A DNA stretch of 64,000 bases from Corynebacterium silvaticum. Lineage in GTDB: Bacteria > Actinomycetota > Actinomycetes > Mycobacteriales > Mycobacteriaceae. Below, piece by piece: positions 1 to 8,370 of the stretch. Each line of letters starts with the position of its first letter. The stretch's first letter is position 1. Under the pieces are notes generated by a model. It did no database searches, was not told the DNA's origin, and was given only the letters and a program-made list of their open reading frames with translations. The stretch spans positions 310,001 to 374,000 of the forward strand of contig NZ_SDQO02000003.1 of assembly GCF_004382825.2 (NCBI RefSeq), given 5' to 3'. The position numbers were made by a program, and so were the translations under genes.

Positions 1-528
1 CACACGATCTTAGAAATCGGATCTGGAACCGGAACCTCTACCGCCGCGATGGCGCCGCTTGAGACCGACACCAACGTTATTGCCGTCGAGCTCTATAAGC
101 CCGGTCTTGCCAAACTTCTCGGCGCGATCGTTCGCAATGACATCAATAACATCCGCATGGTTCGAGGCGACGGGGTGGAAGTTCTCACCCGCATGTTCGG
201 CGAATCCTCCCTCGACGGTGTCCGTATCTACTTCCCGGATCCTTGGCCCAAAGCGCGTCACCATAAACGACGCATCATCCAGTCGGGCGTTCTCAACCTG
301 ATCGCCACCCGCCTTAAGCCTGGCGGAGTCCTCCACGTGGCCACCGATCACGCCGACTATGCCGAGTGGATTACCGAGCTCGTCGATGTAGAACCCATGC
401 TGGAGTATATGGGCTGGCCGTGGCCGGAGTGCCCGCAGCTTACTGATCGTCAGGTCATCACCAAATTTGAAGGTAAGGGCCTGGATAAGGATCACACCAT
501 CACGGAATTCCTGTGGAGGAAGAAATAA
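1..528 (+). CDS. trmB: tRNA (guanine-N7)-methyltransferase TrmB, 5' end cut off
   Basis: TrmB methylates G46 in the variable loop of tRNAs using S-adenosylmethionine. The open frame runs into the window edge. Its first visible codons give LEIGSGTG, the SAM-binding glycine loop, so the gene begins upstream and the internal ATG at 49 is not the start. Further on, the family motif [15 protein letters not shown] (around 228-275) and the C-terminal TDH and TKFEGKG segments are typical of TrmB. About 175 residues are visible; the family is usually 220-260. The stop codon touches the next ATG, so it is probably cotranscribed with the NYN gene and cmpL1, an order I recall from M. tuberculosis (Rv0208c-Rv0207c-mmpL3). 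Confidence 0.93.
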   Translation, partial: HTILEIGSGTGTSTAAMAPLETDTNVIAVELYKPGLAKLLGAIVRNDINNIRMVRGDGVEVLTRMFGESSLDGVRIYFPDPWPKARHHKRRIIQSGVLNLIATRLKPGGVLHVATDHADYAEWITELVDVEPMLEYMGWPWPECPQLTDRQVITKFEGKGLDKDHTITEFLWRKK

Positions 529-1188
529 ATGAATTCCTTTGATATTCCCCTCCACATTCCCGTAGCGCCCGATAACGAGCTCTTGTTGGTGTGGGATGCC
601 CCCAACCTAGACATGGGGCTGGGTGCCATCCTTGGTGGGCGCCCTAATGCAGCTCACCGTCCGCGTTTCGACGCCGTAGGCAAGTGGCTGCTGGCCAAAG
701 CAGGCGAACTCAGCCATACCACTGGCATCAAGATTGAGGCTGAGGCGACCGTCTTTGCCAACATCACCCCCGGTGGCGCGGATAATGTTCGCCCTTGGGT
801 CGAGGCATTGCGCAACATCGGATTCGCGGTATTTGCCAAGCCCAAGCTGTCCGAGGAAACCGACGTGGATCCGGACATGCTCGCCCACATTCGCCTACGT
901 CACCAGGCCGGCAAGCTCAAAGGCCTAGTGGTAGCCAGCGCAGACGGACAGAATTTCAAGGACACCCTCGATGAGCTAGCCGCCGAGGAAGTCGCCGTCA
1001 CCGTCCTAGGATTCCACGAACACGCAGCTTGGGCAGTAGCCGATGAGGCATTGACGTTCGTAGACTTAGAGGAAGTGCCCGGAGTATTCCGCGACCCGCT
1101 ACCTCGCGTCAGCCTGGATAAGCTTCCCGACGAAGGCGCATGGCTACAGCCATTCCGTCCACTTACTGCCTTATTGTCTAATCGCTAG
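529..1188 (+). CDS. NYN-domain (PIN-like nuclease fold) protein
   Basis: This 219-residue cytosolic protein resembles the NYN family, a PIN-like fold found in predicted RNases. The N-terminal LLLVWDAPNLDM (about residues 18-29) and the later VVASADGQNFKDTL (about 133-146) carry the acidic residues expected of the fold. The ATG follows the trmB stop directly, and a GGAGG lies about 11 bases upstream inside the trmB end. It sits between trmB and the mycolate exporter, as Rv0207c does beside mmpL3 in M. tuberculosis (recalled). That suggests coexpression but not a function. Nuclease activity and any RNA target are unproven. Confidence 0.75.
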   Translation: MNSFDIPLHIPVAPDNELLLVWDAPNLDMGLGAILGGRPNAAHRPRFDAVGKWLLAKAGELSHTTGIKIEAEATVFANITPGGADNVRPWVEALRNIGFAVFAKPKLSEETDVDPDMLAHIRLRHQAGKLKGLVVASADGQNFKDTLDELAAEEVAVTVLGFHEHAAWAVADEALTFVDLEEVPGVFRDPLPRVSLDKLPDEGAWLQPFRPLTALLSNR

Positions 1189-1199
1189 GATCGATACAC

Positions 1200-3788
1200 A
1201 TGTTCTCACGCTGGGGAGACTTCGCTTACCGCCACCGTCGTGTGGTGCCCGTAGCAATCGTCGTGTTTATCGTGGCGATCTACGGCATCTTTGGCATCCG
1301 CCTTGCCGACCGCATGAGCCAAGAAGGCTGGGACGATCCCGGTTCTTCCTCGACTCAGGCTGCCAACATTGAGCAAGAAGTCTTTGGCCGCGACAACTCC
1401 GGCGACGTTGTTCTCCTCTTCTCTTCCGAAGACGGAATAGCTAAGAACAAGAACTTCGATGAGATCAAGCGCTATCTGAGCGACCTCAAAGCTTTACATC
1501 CCAACCAGATCGCAGACGTCACATCCTACTTTGATAATCGCAATGCTCAGTTGCTATCCAAGGACGGAAAAACGGCCTTTGCCGCAGTCTCTCTCAGGGG
1601 AGACCACGAGCAGACACTGAAAGATTTCCGAGCGATCAAAGGAAATCTGAAGCCGAAATTTGATGGAGTAACCGTCCAAGTCGCCGGAGCCACTGCGGTC
1701 GCCGACGCCCTAGATTCCGGCATGGCGGGAGACATTAAACGTGCGGAAGTCGTAGCGCTTCCGCTCGTGGCAATTTTGCTGTTGTTCGTTTTCGGCTCGG
1801 TGGTAGCCGCTTTCATGCCACTTATCGTGGGCATTCTCTCCATTTTGGGTTCTCTCGGCGTGCTGTCCATTCTCGCTGGCTTCGCGCAAGTGAATGTGTT
1901 CGCGCAGTCCGTGGTCACGCTGCTTGGTTTGGGCCTAGCCATCGACTACGGCCTTTTCATGGTGTCCCGATTCCGTGAGGAAATGGACCAGGGCCGGGAT
2001 ATTCGCGATGCCGTGCGCATAACCACATCCACAGCCGGAAAGACCGTAGTTTTCTCTGCTGCCATGGTGGCCGTGGCCCTTTCTGGTTTGTTGGTCTTCC
2101 CGCAGGCATTCCTCAAGTCGGTGGCCTACGGTGCCATCAGTGCCGTCGGCCTCGCCGCTTTGCTGTCCATCACGGTGCTGCCCTCGATCTTCGCGATGCT
2201 GGGAACAAGGATCGACAAGTGGACGCTACGCCGGACTAAGCGCAGCGCTCGCACACTCGCCGATACCTGGTGGTACAAGCTACCCGCGTGGGCCATGAAG
2301 CGTTCCAAGACCGTCGTTGTATCTGTGGTCTTCCTTCTGATCGCGTTGACGGTGCCACTCGCTGGAATCACATTCGGTGGAATCAACGAGACCTATCTGC
2401 CGCCCAACAGCGACGTCCGCAAGGCTCAGTCCACCTTTGATCAGGAATTCCCTGCTTTCCGCACAGAACCCATCAAACTGGTGGTCTCCAACGCCACTAA
2501 CGATCAACTGATCAAGGTGTATCAGCAAGCAAACACGGTCACGGGCCTCACAGATAGGTTCAAGCCGTCGACCGCCACAAAAGACGGCACCACCGTTCTT
2601 TCTGCCGGCATCGCCGAGCGCAAAGACAACGAGTCCGTGGTGAAGCAGCTCCGGGCCATCGAGGTCCCCGAAGGGGTCAGCGTGCACATCGGAGGCACCC
2701 CGGCAATGGAAGTTGAATCCATCGAGGCGCTCTTCGAGAAGCTGCCGTGGATGGCAATCTACATCGTGCTAGCCACGTTCATTTTGATGTCTCTGGTGTT
2801 CGGTTCCATGATCCTGCCGGCCAAGGCCATCATCATGACCATCCTGGGAATGGGCGCCACCCTGGGCATCCTCACCGCGATGTTTGTGGACGGCATCGGC
2901 TCCAGCCTCTTCAACTTCTCCGCCGGCCCGTTGATGAGTCCCGTCCTGGTTCTCATCATGGCGATTGTCTACGGCCTATCCACCGACTACGAGGTATTCC
3001 TGGTCTCCCGCATGGTGGAGGCGCGCGATAACGGCGAATCCACCGACGAGGCCATCAAGTACGGCACCGCCCACACTGGTGGCATCATTACGGCTGCTGC
3101 GCTGATCATGATCGTGGTCTGTGGCGCGTTTGGATTCTCTGAGATCGTGATGATGAAGTACATCGCGTTTGGCATGGTCGTAGCATTGCTTTTCGACGCC
3201 ACCATCATCCGCATGCTTCTGGTCCCAGCGGTCATGCATCTGCTGCGTGAAGACAACTGGTGGGCTCCCCGATGGGTCAAACGAGCCTCCGAAGCCATGG
3301 GCCATAACTCCGCCCCTGAGCCACTGCCTGTTGCTTCTCGGCCGGTGGAGAGCGGCGATAAGCCTGCTAGGCGCGTCGAACCCGCACAGCCTCGCGTGCC
3401 AGTATCCGCCTACATGGACGACACGAGCACTATGGCCCCAGTGAAGGAACCCCCCGCTCCCCAGCGACCGGCTGCGCCACGGCCTACGCCTCCACGGCCC
3501 ATGCCTCCGCGCACTCCGCCTCGCACTGACGCACCCGCTTTTAATCCAAAGCGCACATGGGGCAGCACACCTGCTACATCGCACAATGCGGGAGGCGCCG
3601 ATACAGTAGAGGGGCAAGGCTCACATACCCCGAAGCGCAAACTCCATCATTCGCGACGCGAGACCCTAGTCTCCGACACAACAGTGGTGGACCCCCGGAC
3701 CGCAGGCAGATCCGGGCGCATCGCCTCCGAGGATAACGAGCTCGTCCCCTTCTCTGAGCTGGTGAAGCGTCTGCGTGAAGAACATTAG
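1200..3788 (+). CDS. cmpL1: MmpL3-type RND transporter, trehalose monomycolate exporter
   Basis: This 862-residue RND-superfamily membrane protein should move trehalose monomycolate across the inner membrane using proton motive force. A first membrane segment lies at about residues 16-33, a periplasmic domain follows, and there are two blocks of five or more helices at about 180-330 and 515-680. The proton-relay Asp-Tyr pairs of MmpL3 are present: D249-Y250 in LAIDYGLF and D596-Y597 in LSTDYEVF. The last ~170 residues form a proline- and arginine-rich cytoplasmic tail. An AGGA lies 9 bases before the ATG. Its 3' end overlaps the next gene by 14 bases. The cmpL1 name rests on position near pks13/fadD32; the family assignment is firm. 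Confidence 0.9.
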   Translation: MFSRWGDFAYRHRRVVPVAIVVFIVAIYGIFGIRLADRMSQEGWDDPGSSSTQAANIEQEVFGRDNSGDVVLLFSSEDGIAKNKNFDEIKRYLSDLKALHPNQIADVTSYFDNRNAQLLSKDGKTAFAAVSLRGDHEQTLKDFRAIKGNLKPKFDGVTVQVAGATAVADALDSGMAGDIKRAEVVALPLVAILLLFVFGSVVAAFMPLIVGILSILGSLGVLSILAGFAQVNVFAQSVVTLLGLGLAIDYGLFMVSRFREEMDQGRDIRDAVRITTSTAGKTVVFSAAMVAVALSGLLVFPQAFLKSVAYGAISAVGLAALLSITVLPSIFAMLGTRIDKWTLRRTKRSARTLADTWWYKLPAWAMKRSKTVVVSVVFLLIALTVPLAGITFGGINETYLPPNSDVRKAQSTFDQEFPAFRTEPIKLVVSNATNDQLIKVYQQANTVTGLTDRFKPSTATKDGTTVLSAGIAERKDNESVVKQLRAIEVPEGVSVHIGGTPAMEVESIEALFEKLPWMAIYIVLATFILMSLVFGSMILPAKAIIMTILGMGATLGILTAMFVDGIGSSLFNFSAGPLMSPVLVLIMAIVYGLSTDYEVFLVSRMVEARDNGESTDEAIKYGTAHTGGIITAAALIMIVVCGAFGFSEIVMMKYIAFGMVVALLFDATIIRMLLVPAVMHLLREDNWWAPRWVKRASEAMGHNSAPEPLPVASRPVESGDKPARRVEPAQPRVPVSAYMDDTSTMAPVKEPPAPQRPAAPRPTPPRPMPPRTPPRTDAPAFNPKRTWGSTPATSHNAGGADTVEGQGSHTPKRKLHHSRRETLVSDTTVVDPRTAGRSGRIASEDNELVPFSELVKRLREEH

Positions 3789-4863
3789 AGCCCGATGGTG
3801 GCATAACAAGTGGGTACGGTTTTTAGGACCGCTGGTGATCCTTGCGATCGCCGCCTTCTTGCTACGCGACAAAATGCCATTCCTCGCCGAGGGATACCAC
3901 GAGGTACTAGAGGCAAACAACACTGGGCTCGTTCTGTCCGTCGTCGCGGTTCTCATCTCATTGATCGCGATGGCCGAAGTCATGCGACAGCTCCTCCGGG
4001 CCGGCGGGTCCAAAGTCAGCCTGCTGCACACCACTCAGCTGGTGTTCATCGCCAACTCTTGGTCAGGCACGTTCCCCGGGGGCGCAGCAATTTCCACGGT
4101 GTACCAATTCAAAACCATGTGCACCTGGGGTATAAGCATCCTCGTGAGCTCGTGGTTTATCGTGGTTTCCGGCGCCCTGTCTACGCTCTGGCTAGTGGCC
4201 TTGGGGATTGTCGGCGTCTTATTCATGGGCGCCCAGTTCAGCATATGGCCCCTATTGGGCACCGCTGGCGTTATGATCAGCGTCTCCGTTTTGCTCTATG
4301 CAGCAACTAATAACCCGCGCACCACCAGCCGCTACGCCACCGGCGTCGTCCGCGCCTTTAACCGCCTCATGCGCAAGGACCCCGAGCGCTGGATTCCCAC
4401 CATCAAGGGGCAGATCTCCCAGCTCGACGCCGTGCATCTCACCCCCAGCCGTTTTCGCGTGGTCTCGCTGCTCTCGCTCTCCAACTGGCTTTTCGACGTC
4501 GCCAGCCTCTGGCTGTGTATCTGGGCCGTTACGGGCAACCTCCCTGGGCTGGAACGCGTCGGTGAGATTCCCTCATTCCTAGGCGTGACTCTCGCCTTTG
4601 TCACCGCAAAAATTGTGGGCACTGCACAGATCACCCCGGCTGGCGTGGGCCCCGTCGAGGCCGCTATGACAGCGAGCCTCGTGGCGGTGGGCATGACTGT
4701 ATCGACGGCCTTTGGAGCGGTCTTTGTCTACCGCATTTTGTCTTTTGCTCTCATCACGGTCATCGGCTGGATCATTTACTTCATCACCGTTGCCCGCGGC
4801 GGGATACGCGCAAGCTATGGTGATCAAGACAACGAACCTTATAAGGAGACCGCAACCCCATGA
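3775..4863 (+). CDS. UPF0104 / LPG-synthase-type multi-spanning membrane protein
   Basis: A 362-residue polytopic protein with about eight hydrophobic segments. It resembles the lysylphosphatidylglycerol-synthase transmembrane (UPF0104, flippase-like) family. The family-like stretch near the C-terminal third reads KIVGTAQITPAGVGPVEAA (about residues 281-299), with its conserved small-residue PAGVGPVE core. The start is a GTG inside the end of cmpL1, in another frame, and its stop overlaps the next ATG (ATGA). This tight coupling to the mycolate exporter suggests a role in envelope lipid handling, but the substrate is unknown. There is no soluble aminoacyltransferase domain, so it is not a full MprF. 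Confidence 0.75.
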   Translation: MKNIRARWWHNKWVRFLGPLVILAIAAFLLRDKMPFLAEGYHEVLEANNTGLVLSVVAVLISLIAMAEVMRQLLRAGGSKVSLLHTTQLVFIANSWSGTFPGGAAISTVYQFKTMCTWGISILVSSWFIVVSGALSTLWLVALGIVGVLFMGAQFSIWPLLGTAGVMISVSVLLYAATNNPRTTSRYATGVVRAFNRLMRKDPERWIPTIKGQISQLDAVHLTPSRFRVVSLLSLSNWLFDVASLWLCIWAVTGNLPGLERVGEIPSFLGVTLAFVTAKIVGTAQITPAGVGPVEAAMTASLVAVGMTVSTAFGAVFVYRILSFALITVIGWIIYFITVARGGIRASYGDQDNEPYKETATP

Positions 4864-5207
4864 AGTACTTCTGGTACGACGTTATCGCCGTCCTAGCATT
4901 CGCCATCTTCGCCCGTGCTGCACACGGCGGCCTGGGCATAATCCAGATCCTCGATACCTGGTGGCCATTCCTCATCGGAACAGCCCTGGGATGGCTTCTC
5001 ATACGCGCCCGCAACCCGCTGGCCTTGGGTAATGGCGCTATTGTTTGGGGCGCCACTGCGGCAGCCGGCCTCACCGTATGGGGTATCCGTCACGGTCAGG
5101 TTCCCCACTGGTCCTTCATGATCGTCGCCACAGTAATGAGTGGAATCTTGCTCCTAGGTTGGCGTGTTGTGTCAGGTAAGATGCGCCGCACCACGGAAAA
5201 TGCTTAA
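4860..5207 (+). CDS. Small DUF3054-like membrane protein
   Basis: A 115-residue protein with four hydrophobic segments (about residues 7-20, 35-48, 61-75 and 84-101) and a short basic tail. Length, the opening YDVIAVLAFAIFARAAH and the central RARNPLALGNG resemble the DUF3054 family, whose function is unknown. Its ATG overlaps the stop of the preceding gene as ATGA, which implies translational coupling. It is the last gene of the trmB-cmpL1 run; 165 bases without a gene follow. Confidence 0.7.
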   Translation: MKYFWYDVIAVLAFAIFARAAHGGLGIIQILDTWWPFLIGTALGWLLIRARNPLALGNGAIVWGATAAAGLTVWGIRHGQVPHWSFMIVATVMSGILLLGWRVVSGKMRRTTENA

Positions 5208-5372
5208 CAAAACGCCCCAAAAATAAGCATTCCCTTAACGTATACTTTTTGCTATGTTAATTTCTGCAAGTAATCGCATACTTTAGGTTCCTTTTCCGAG
5301 GGCTCTTTGCGGCCTTTGGGAATGGATCTCGATTCAGAACACCATCCAGAACAACACAGCAAAGAGGTTTCT

Positions 5373-5960
5373 ATGTCTAGGTCTTCACGCCGTATCCCCT
5401 TTATCGTCAGCGGCATTCTCGCCGCTGCCATCATATCCCCCGCCGCTCCTGCGCTAGCAGCAGATACAGGTCTTGTGGACGCAGTGACCGCAACGCAGGA
5501 CGCCGAATAGGCCCCCAAGACTCACGAAGAGAAGCTCCAAGAAGCGACAGAGCTGCTTACCAAGACCACTTCTCAGGGCCCCGTCGCCTATATCCAGCAT
5601 GAAGGACAGGGAGTACTCAACAACTACGTCCCGGAAGAGGGCGAGATTGAGTCCTTCATCCAAAGCGCTCCAGACAAAGAGCATGCGGCAAAGGAACTAC
5701 AGACAGCAATCGATTTTGCTCGCAATGACGCCACCACAGTCAAAGAGCGCATCATGGAGATGCTAGATGCGCTGACTGAGCAGTATTTCGACGCACAAAC
5801 GTCCAAGGAAGAAGCCTTTATCCAGGCCGTACAGAAGGTCCAGAGCGCCGTCAAAAATATGAAGGTCTCCGCGGAATGGCTCGCCATTATGCAGAAAGTT
5901 GCCGAGCATTACAGCGTGCCAACAGACGGCATTAAAGACGCTTTCACGCCAAACAAGTAG
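5373..5960 (+). pseudogene. Secreted protein interrupted by an in-frame amber stop
   Basis: The ATG at 5373 follows a good Shine-Dalgarno (AAAGAGG, 5361-5367) and encodes a clear signal peptide: basic SRSSRR, a hydrophobic core and an APALA-AD cleavage site near residue 30. After 45 codons a TAG at 5508-5510 stops the frame. The same frame then stays open for 149 more codons to a TAG at 5958-5960, in hydrophilic sequence rich in E, K and Q that looks coding and helical. One base change (for example from CAG, GAG or AAG) would restore a 195-residue exported protein. I recognise no family. As it stands only a 45-residue peptide would be made. Confidence 0.75.
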
Positions 5961-6057
5961 GACTCTTGATAACCCTGCGAGCATATTCACACGACTTTCG
6001 TACCCCGCCCCCAGGGTTTAAGAGGGAACTCATCATTAACACAGCTCTCTCTTCCCA

Positions 6058-6076
6058 GCATATTCGACTAACCTAA
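6058..6076 (+). promoter_or_regulatory. Possible DtxR half-site before the DedA gene
   Basis: GACTAACCTAA matches the right half of the 19-base DtxR consensus (TTAGGTTAGSCTAACCTAA) exactly except at the centre base. The left half is poor, and I count 13 of 19 matches overall. It lies just before the ATG at 6082, where no Shine-Dalgarno is visible and a leaderless transcript is possible. Weak evidence for iron control. Confidence 0.25.
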
Positions 6077-6081
6077 ACACA

Positions 6082-6723
6082 ATGACAGTGGAGACTTTTC
6101 TTACGGGGCTTAGCCCAGCAATTGTGTATGCAGTCGTAGGATTCGGAGTGTTGATTGAGAGCATCGGAATCCCTATTCCCGGTGAAACCGCAGTAATCGC
6201 GGCGTCGCTCCTATCCACGACCCACGCTGCCAACATTCATTTGCACTGGGTCTTCGCCGCAGCGTGCATCGGTGCGATTATCGGCGATAACATAGGTTAT
6301 TCCCTGGGACACCGCTACGGACATCACCTTACTGCTTGGTTGGAAAAACGCTTCCCCCGCCATTTGTCTCCCAACAGGATGCGTTATGTGGAACACCTCA
6401 TGCGCACTAAAGGGGTTCCTGTAGTCCTCGGTGGCCGCTTCATCGCGTTGCTCCGCATTCTCGCCGGACCGCTCTCGGGCGTGACCCGCATGTCTTATCC
6501 CCACTTCTTTTTTGCCAACGTTGTAGGCGCTATAGCGTGGGCAGGAACTGTCACCCTCATGGTCGGTCTTTTAGGAAAAGCCGCTCATACCTGGATTAAC
6601 GATATTTCCTGGGTGCTCGGCGGAGCCGTCCTGGTCATGGCGATCGCTGCCATCGTCTTTGGCAAAGTAACAGGACGCTGGCTGGACAAAAAAGCAGCCG
6701 AATACGCAGAACAATATAGCTAA
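6082..6723 (+). CDS. DedA / SNARE-associated family membrane protein
   Basis: A 213-residue membrane protein of the DedA family. Members are thought to move phospholipids or undecaprenyl phosphate between leaflets. The family motifs are visible: ESIGIPIPGETAVIAAS (about residues 27-43), GDNIGYSLGHRYG (about 68-80) and GGRFIALLRILAGPLSGVTR (about 113-132), which holds the conserved arginines. A C-terminal helix and a charged tail complete it. Start choice: the ATG has no clear Shine-Dalgarno, and an upstream TAACCT could be a -10 for a leaderless message. It converges on accD3 with a shared terminator between. Confidence 0.88.
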   Translation: MTVETFLTGLSPAIVYAVVGFGVLIESIGIPIPGETAVIAASLLSTTHAANIHLHWVFAAACIGAIIGDNIGYSLGHRYGHHLTAWLEKRFPRHLSPNRMRYVEHLMRTKGVPVVLGGRFIALLRILAGPLSGVTRMSYPHFFFANVVGAIAWAGTVTLMVGLLGKAAHTWINDISWVLGGAVLVMAIAAIVFGKVTGRWLDKKAAEYAEQYS

Positions 6724-6728
6724 TACAA

Positions 6729-6764
6729 GAGTATCCCTCCTGGTTTAAACCAGGAGGGATACTC
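6729..6764. terminator. Bidirectional terminator between the DedA gene and accD3
   Basis: A perfect 36-base palindrome with 18-base arms (6729-6746 and 6747-6764); in RNA the centre TTTAAA would form the loop over a GC-rich CCTCCTGG / CCAGGAGG stem. It lies between convergent genes, so it can end transcripts from both sides. Confidence 0.8.
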
Positions 6765-6792
6765 ATATGCGCCATATAAGTGCTCAACAGCA

Positions 6793-8346
6793 CTACATAG
6801 GCGCGATGGTGTGCTTCTTAGGCAGGTCGTGCAGATCTTTGGTTTCTAGCTGGCGCATGGCGCGTCGCAAAGCAATGCGCGTCTCATGAGGCTGGATCAT
6901 CGCATCGACATAGCCACGCTCGGCAGCAACATAAGGGCTGGTCATGTTCTCATCGTAGAAATCCATGAAGACCTTCTTCATGTACGCCCGCTGCGTCTCA
7001 TCCTCGATCATGGCCAGCTGCTTGCCCTGGATCATCACGGAAGCTGCCGCAGCGCCCATCACGGCGATCTGCGCGGTTGGCCATGCCAGGTTGATGTCAC
7101 CAGTGAGGTTCTTGGATCCCATCACCGCATACGCTCCGCCATAGGCCTTGCGCACGATCAACGAGATCTTAGGAACCGTAGCTTCCACCAGCGCAAAGGC
7201 CAGCTTGGCACCACGGTGAATCAGTCCGGCCTTCTCCTGGTCCACGCCCGGCAGGTAGCCGGGGGTGTCTACCACGAACAAAACGGGGATGTTGTAGGCG
7301 TCGCAGATGCGGATAAACCGAGCGCCTTTGTCAGCAGCATCAGCATCGATACAGCCGGCGAACTCCAGTGGTTGGTTGGCCACTACGCCCACAGATTTGC
7401 CGTCGATACGCGCAAACCCCGTGATCAGGTTAGGGGCGAAGTTCGGCTGCACCTCAAGGAAATCATCGGAGTCAAAAAGACGCTTGAGCAGGTCATGCAT
7501 GTCATAGCCGGCGTTGGTGTCATCCGGCATGAAGGTATCCAAGACCTCGTCGCCGGTGAGGTCCTCGTCCGCAGGCGCCCAATACCCAGGGTTGGGATCC
7601 TGACAGGTCAGCGGAAGGTGCTGCAAAAGATCATGGACATAATTGAATGCGTCCTCCTCATCGGCAGCCACATAGGAGACGTTGCCGTTGAGTTCCTGCT
7701 GACGAGCCGAACCCAGATCATGAGAGCTAATGTCCTCGCCAGTGACCTCCTTGATCACGGCGGGGCCAGTAACGTACATCTCTGCACGCCCATCGACGGC
7801 CACCACAAAGTCAGTGGTCACCGGCGCATAGACAGCACCGCCGGCGGACTTACCCATCATGATGGAGATCTGCGGGCTACGACCAGACAACGGAAGCTGC
7901 CTGCGGGAGATCTCCGAATACATGGCCAGCGAGGTCACAGCATCCTGGATGCGGGCACCGCCAGAATCCTGGATGCCGATCACCGGGCAACCAATTTTGA
8001 TGGCCATATCCATGACCTCACAGACCTTACGACCAAAGGTCACGCCCACGGAACCGCCATACACCGTCTTGTCGTGGGCGTAAATGGCCACGGGGCGGCC
8101 GTCGATACGCCCGTATCCGGTGACCACGCCGTCACCGTAAGGGGCATCTTTTTCGTCGGGAGTACGGCCAAGTGCGCCGATTTCTACGAAAGAGCCGTCG
8201 TCAAGGAGTCGCTGAATACGCTGACGAGGGGTCGTAAAACCTGCCTCGTCGCGCTTCGCGCGGGCACGCTCGCTGCCCGGATCCTGGGCCTTTTCAAGGC
8301 GCGCGCGTAGGTCAGCTAGCTTTTCCGCAGTTGTCTTCATGCTCAC
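6793..8346 (-). CDS. accD3: Acyl-CoA carboxylase beta subunit for mycolate synthesis
   Basis: Carboxyltransferase subunit that, with the biotinylated AccA3-type subunit, carboxylates the long acyl-CoA used as the Pks13 extender. The 517-residue protein has the two crotonase-like halves: an N-terminal half with the family GDSGGARIQ-type loop (here IQDSGGARIQDAV) and a C-terminal half with VDTPGYLPG and KAYGGAYAVMGS. The GTG at 8346 is preferred over the ATG at 8340 because AGGTGA sits about 8 bases before it. It lies 24 bases downstream of pks13 on the same strand, as accD4 does in M. tuberculosis. The accD3 name follows C. glutamicum usage. Confidence 0.92.
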   Translation of the reverse strand: MSMKTTAEKLADLRARLEKAQDPGSERARAKRDEAGFTTPRQRIQRLLDDGSFVEIGALGRTPDEKDAPYGDGVVTGYGRIDGRPVAIYAHDKTVYGGSVGVTFGRKVCEVMDMAIKIGCPVIGIQDSGGARIQDAVTSLAMYSEISRRQLPLSGRSPQISIMMGKSAGGAVYAPVTTDFVVAVDGRAEMYVTGPAVIKEVTGEDISSHDLGSARQQELNGNVSYVAADEEDAFNYVHDLLQHLPLTCQDPNPGYWAPADEDLTGDEVLDTFMPDDTNAGYDMHDLLKRLFDSDDFLEVQPNFAPNLITGFARIDGKSVGVVANQPLEFAGCIDADAADKGARFIRICDAYNIPVLFVVDTPGYLPGVDQEKAGLIHRGAKLAFALVEATVPKISLIVRKAYGGAYAVMGSKNLTGDINLAWPTAQIAVMGAAAASVMIQGKQLAMIEDETQRAYMKKVFMDFYDENMTSPYVAAERGYVDAMIQPHETRIALRRAMRQLETKDLHDLPKKHTIAPM

Positions 8347-8370
8347 TTAGTCAGTCACCTGCTTGGGGGA

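Noticed and set aside
5508..5510. Programmed read-through or pyrrolysine at the TAG
   Set aside because: No supporting structure or pyrrolysine system is known for this group; a point mutation is simpler.
6886..8310. 474-codon open frame on the + strand opposite accD3
   Set aside because: It is antisense to a clear carboxylase gene, has no family character and is rich in His and Arg, as expected from reverse reading of GC-rich codons.
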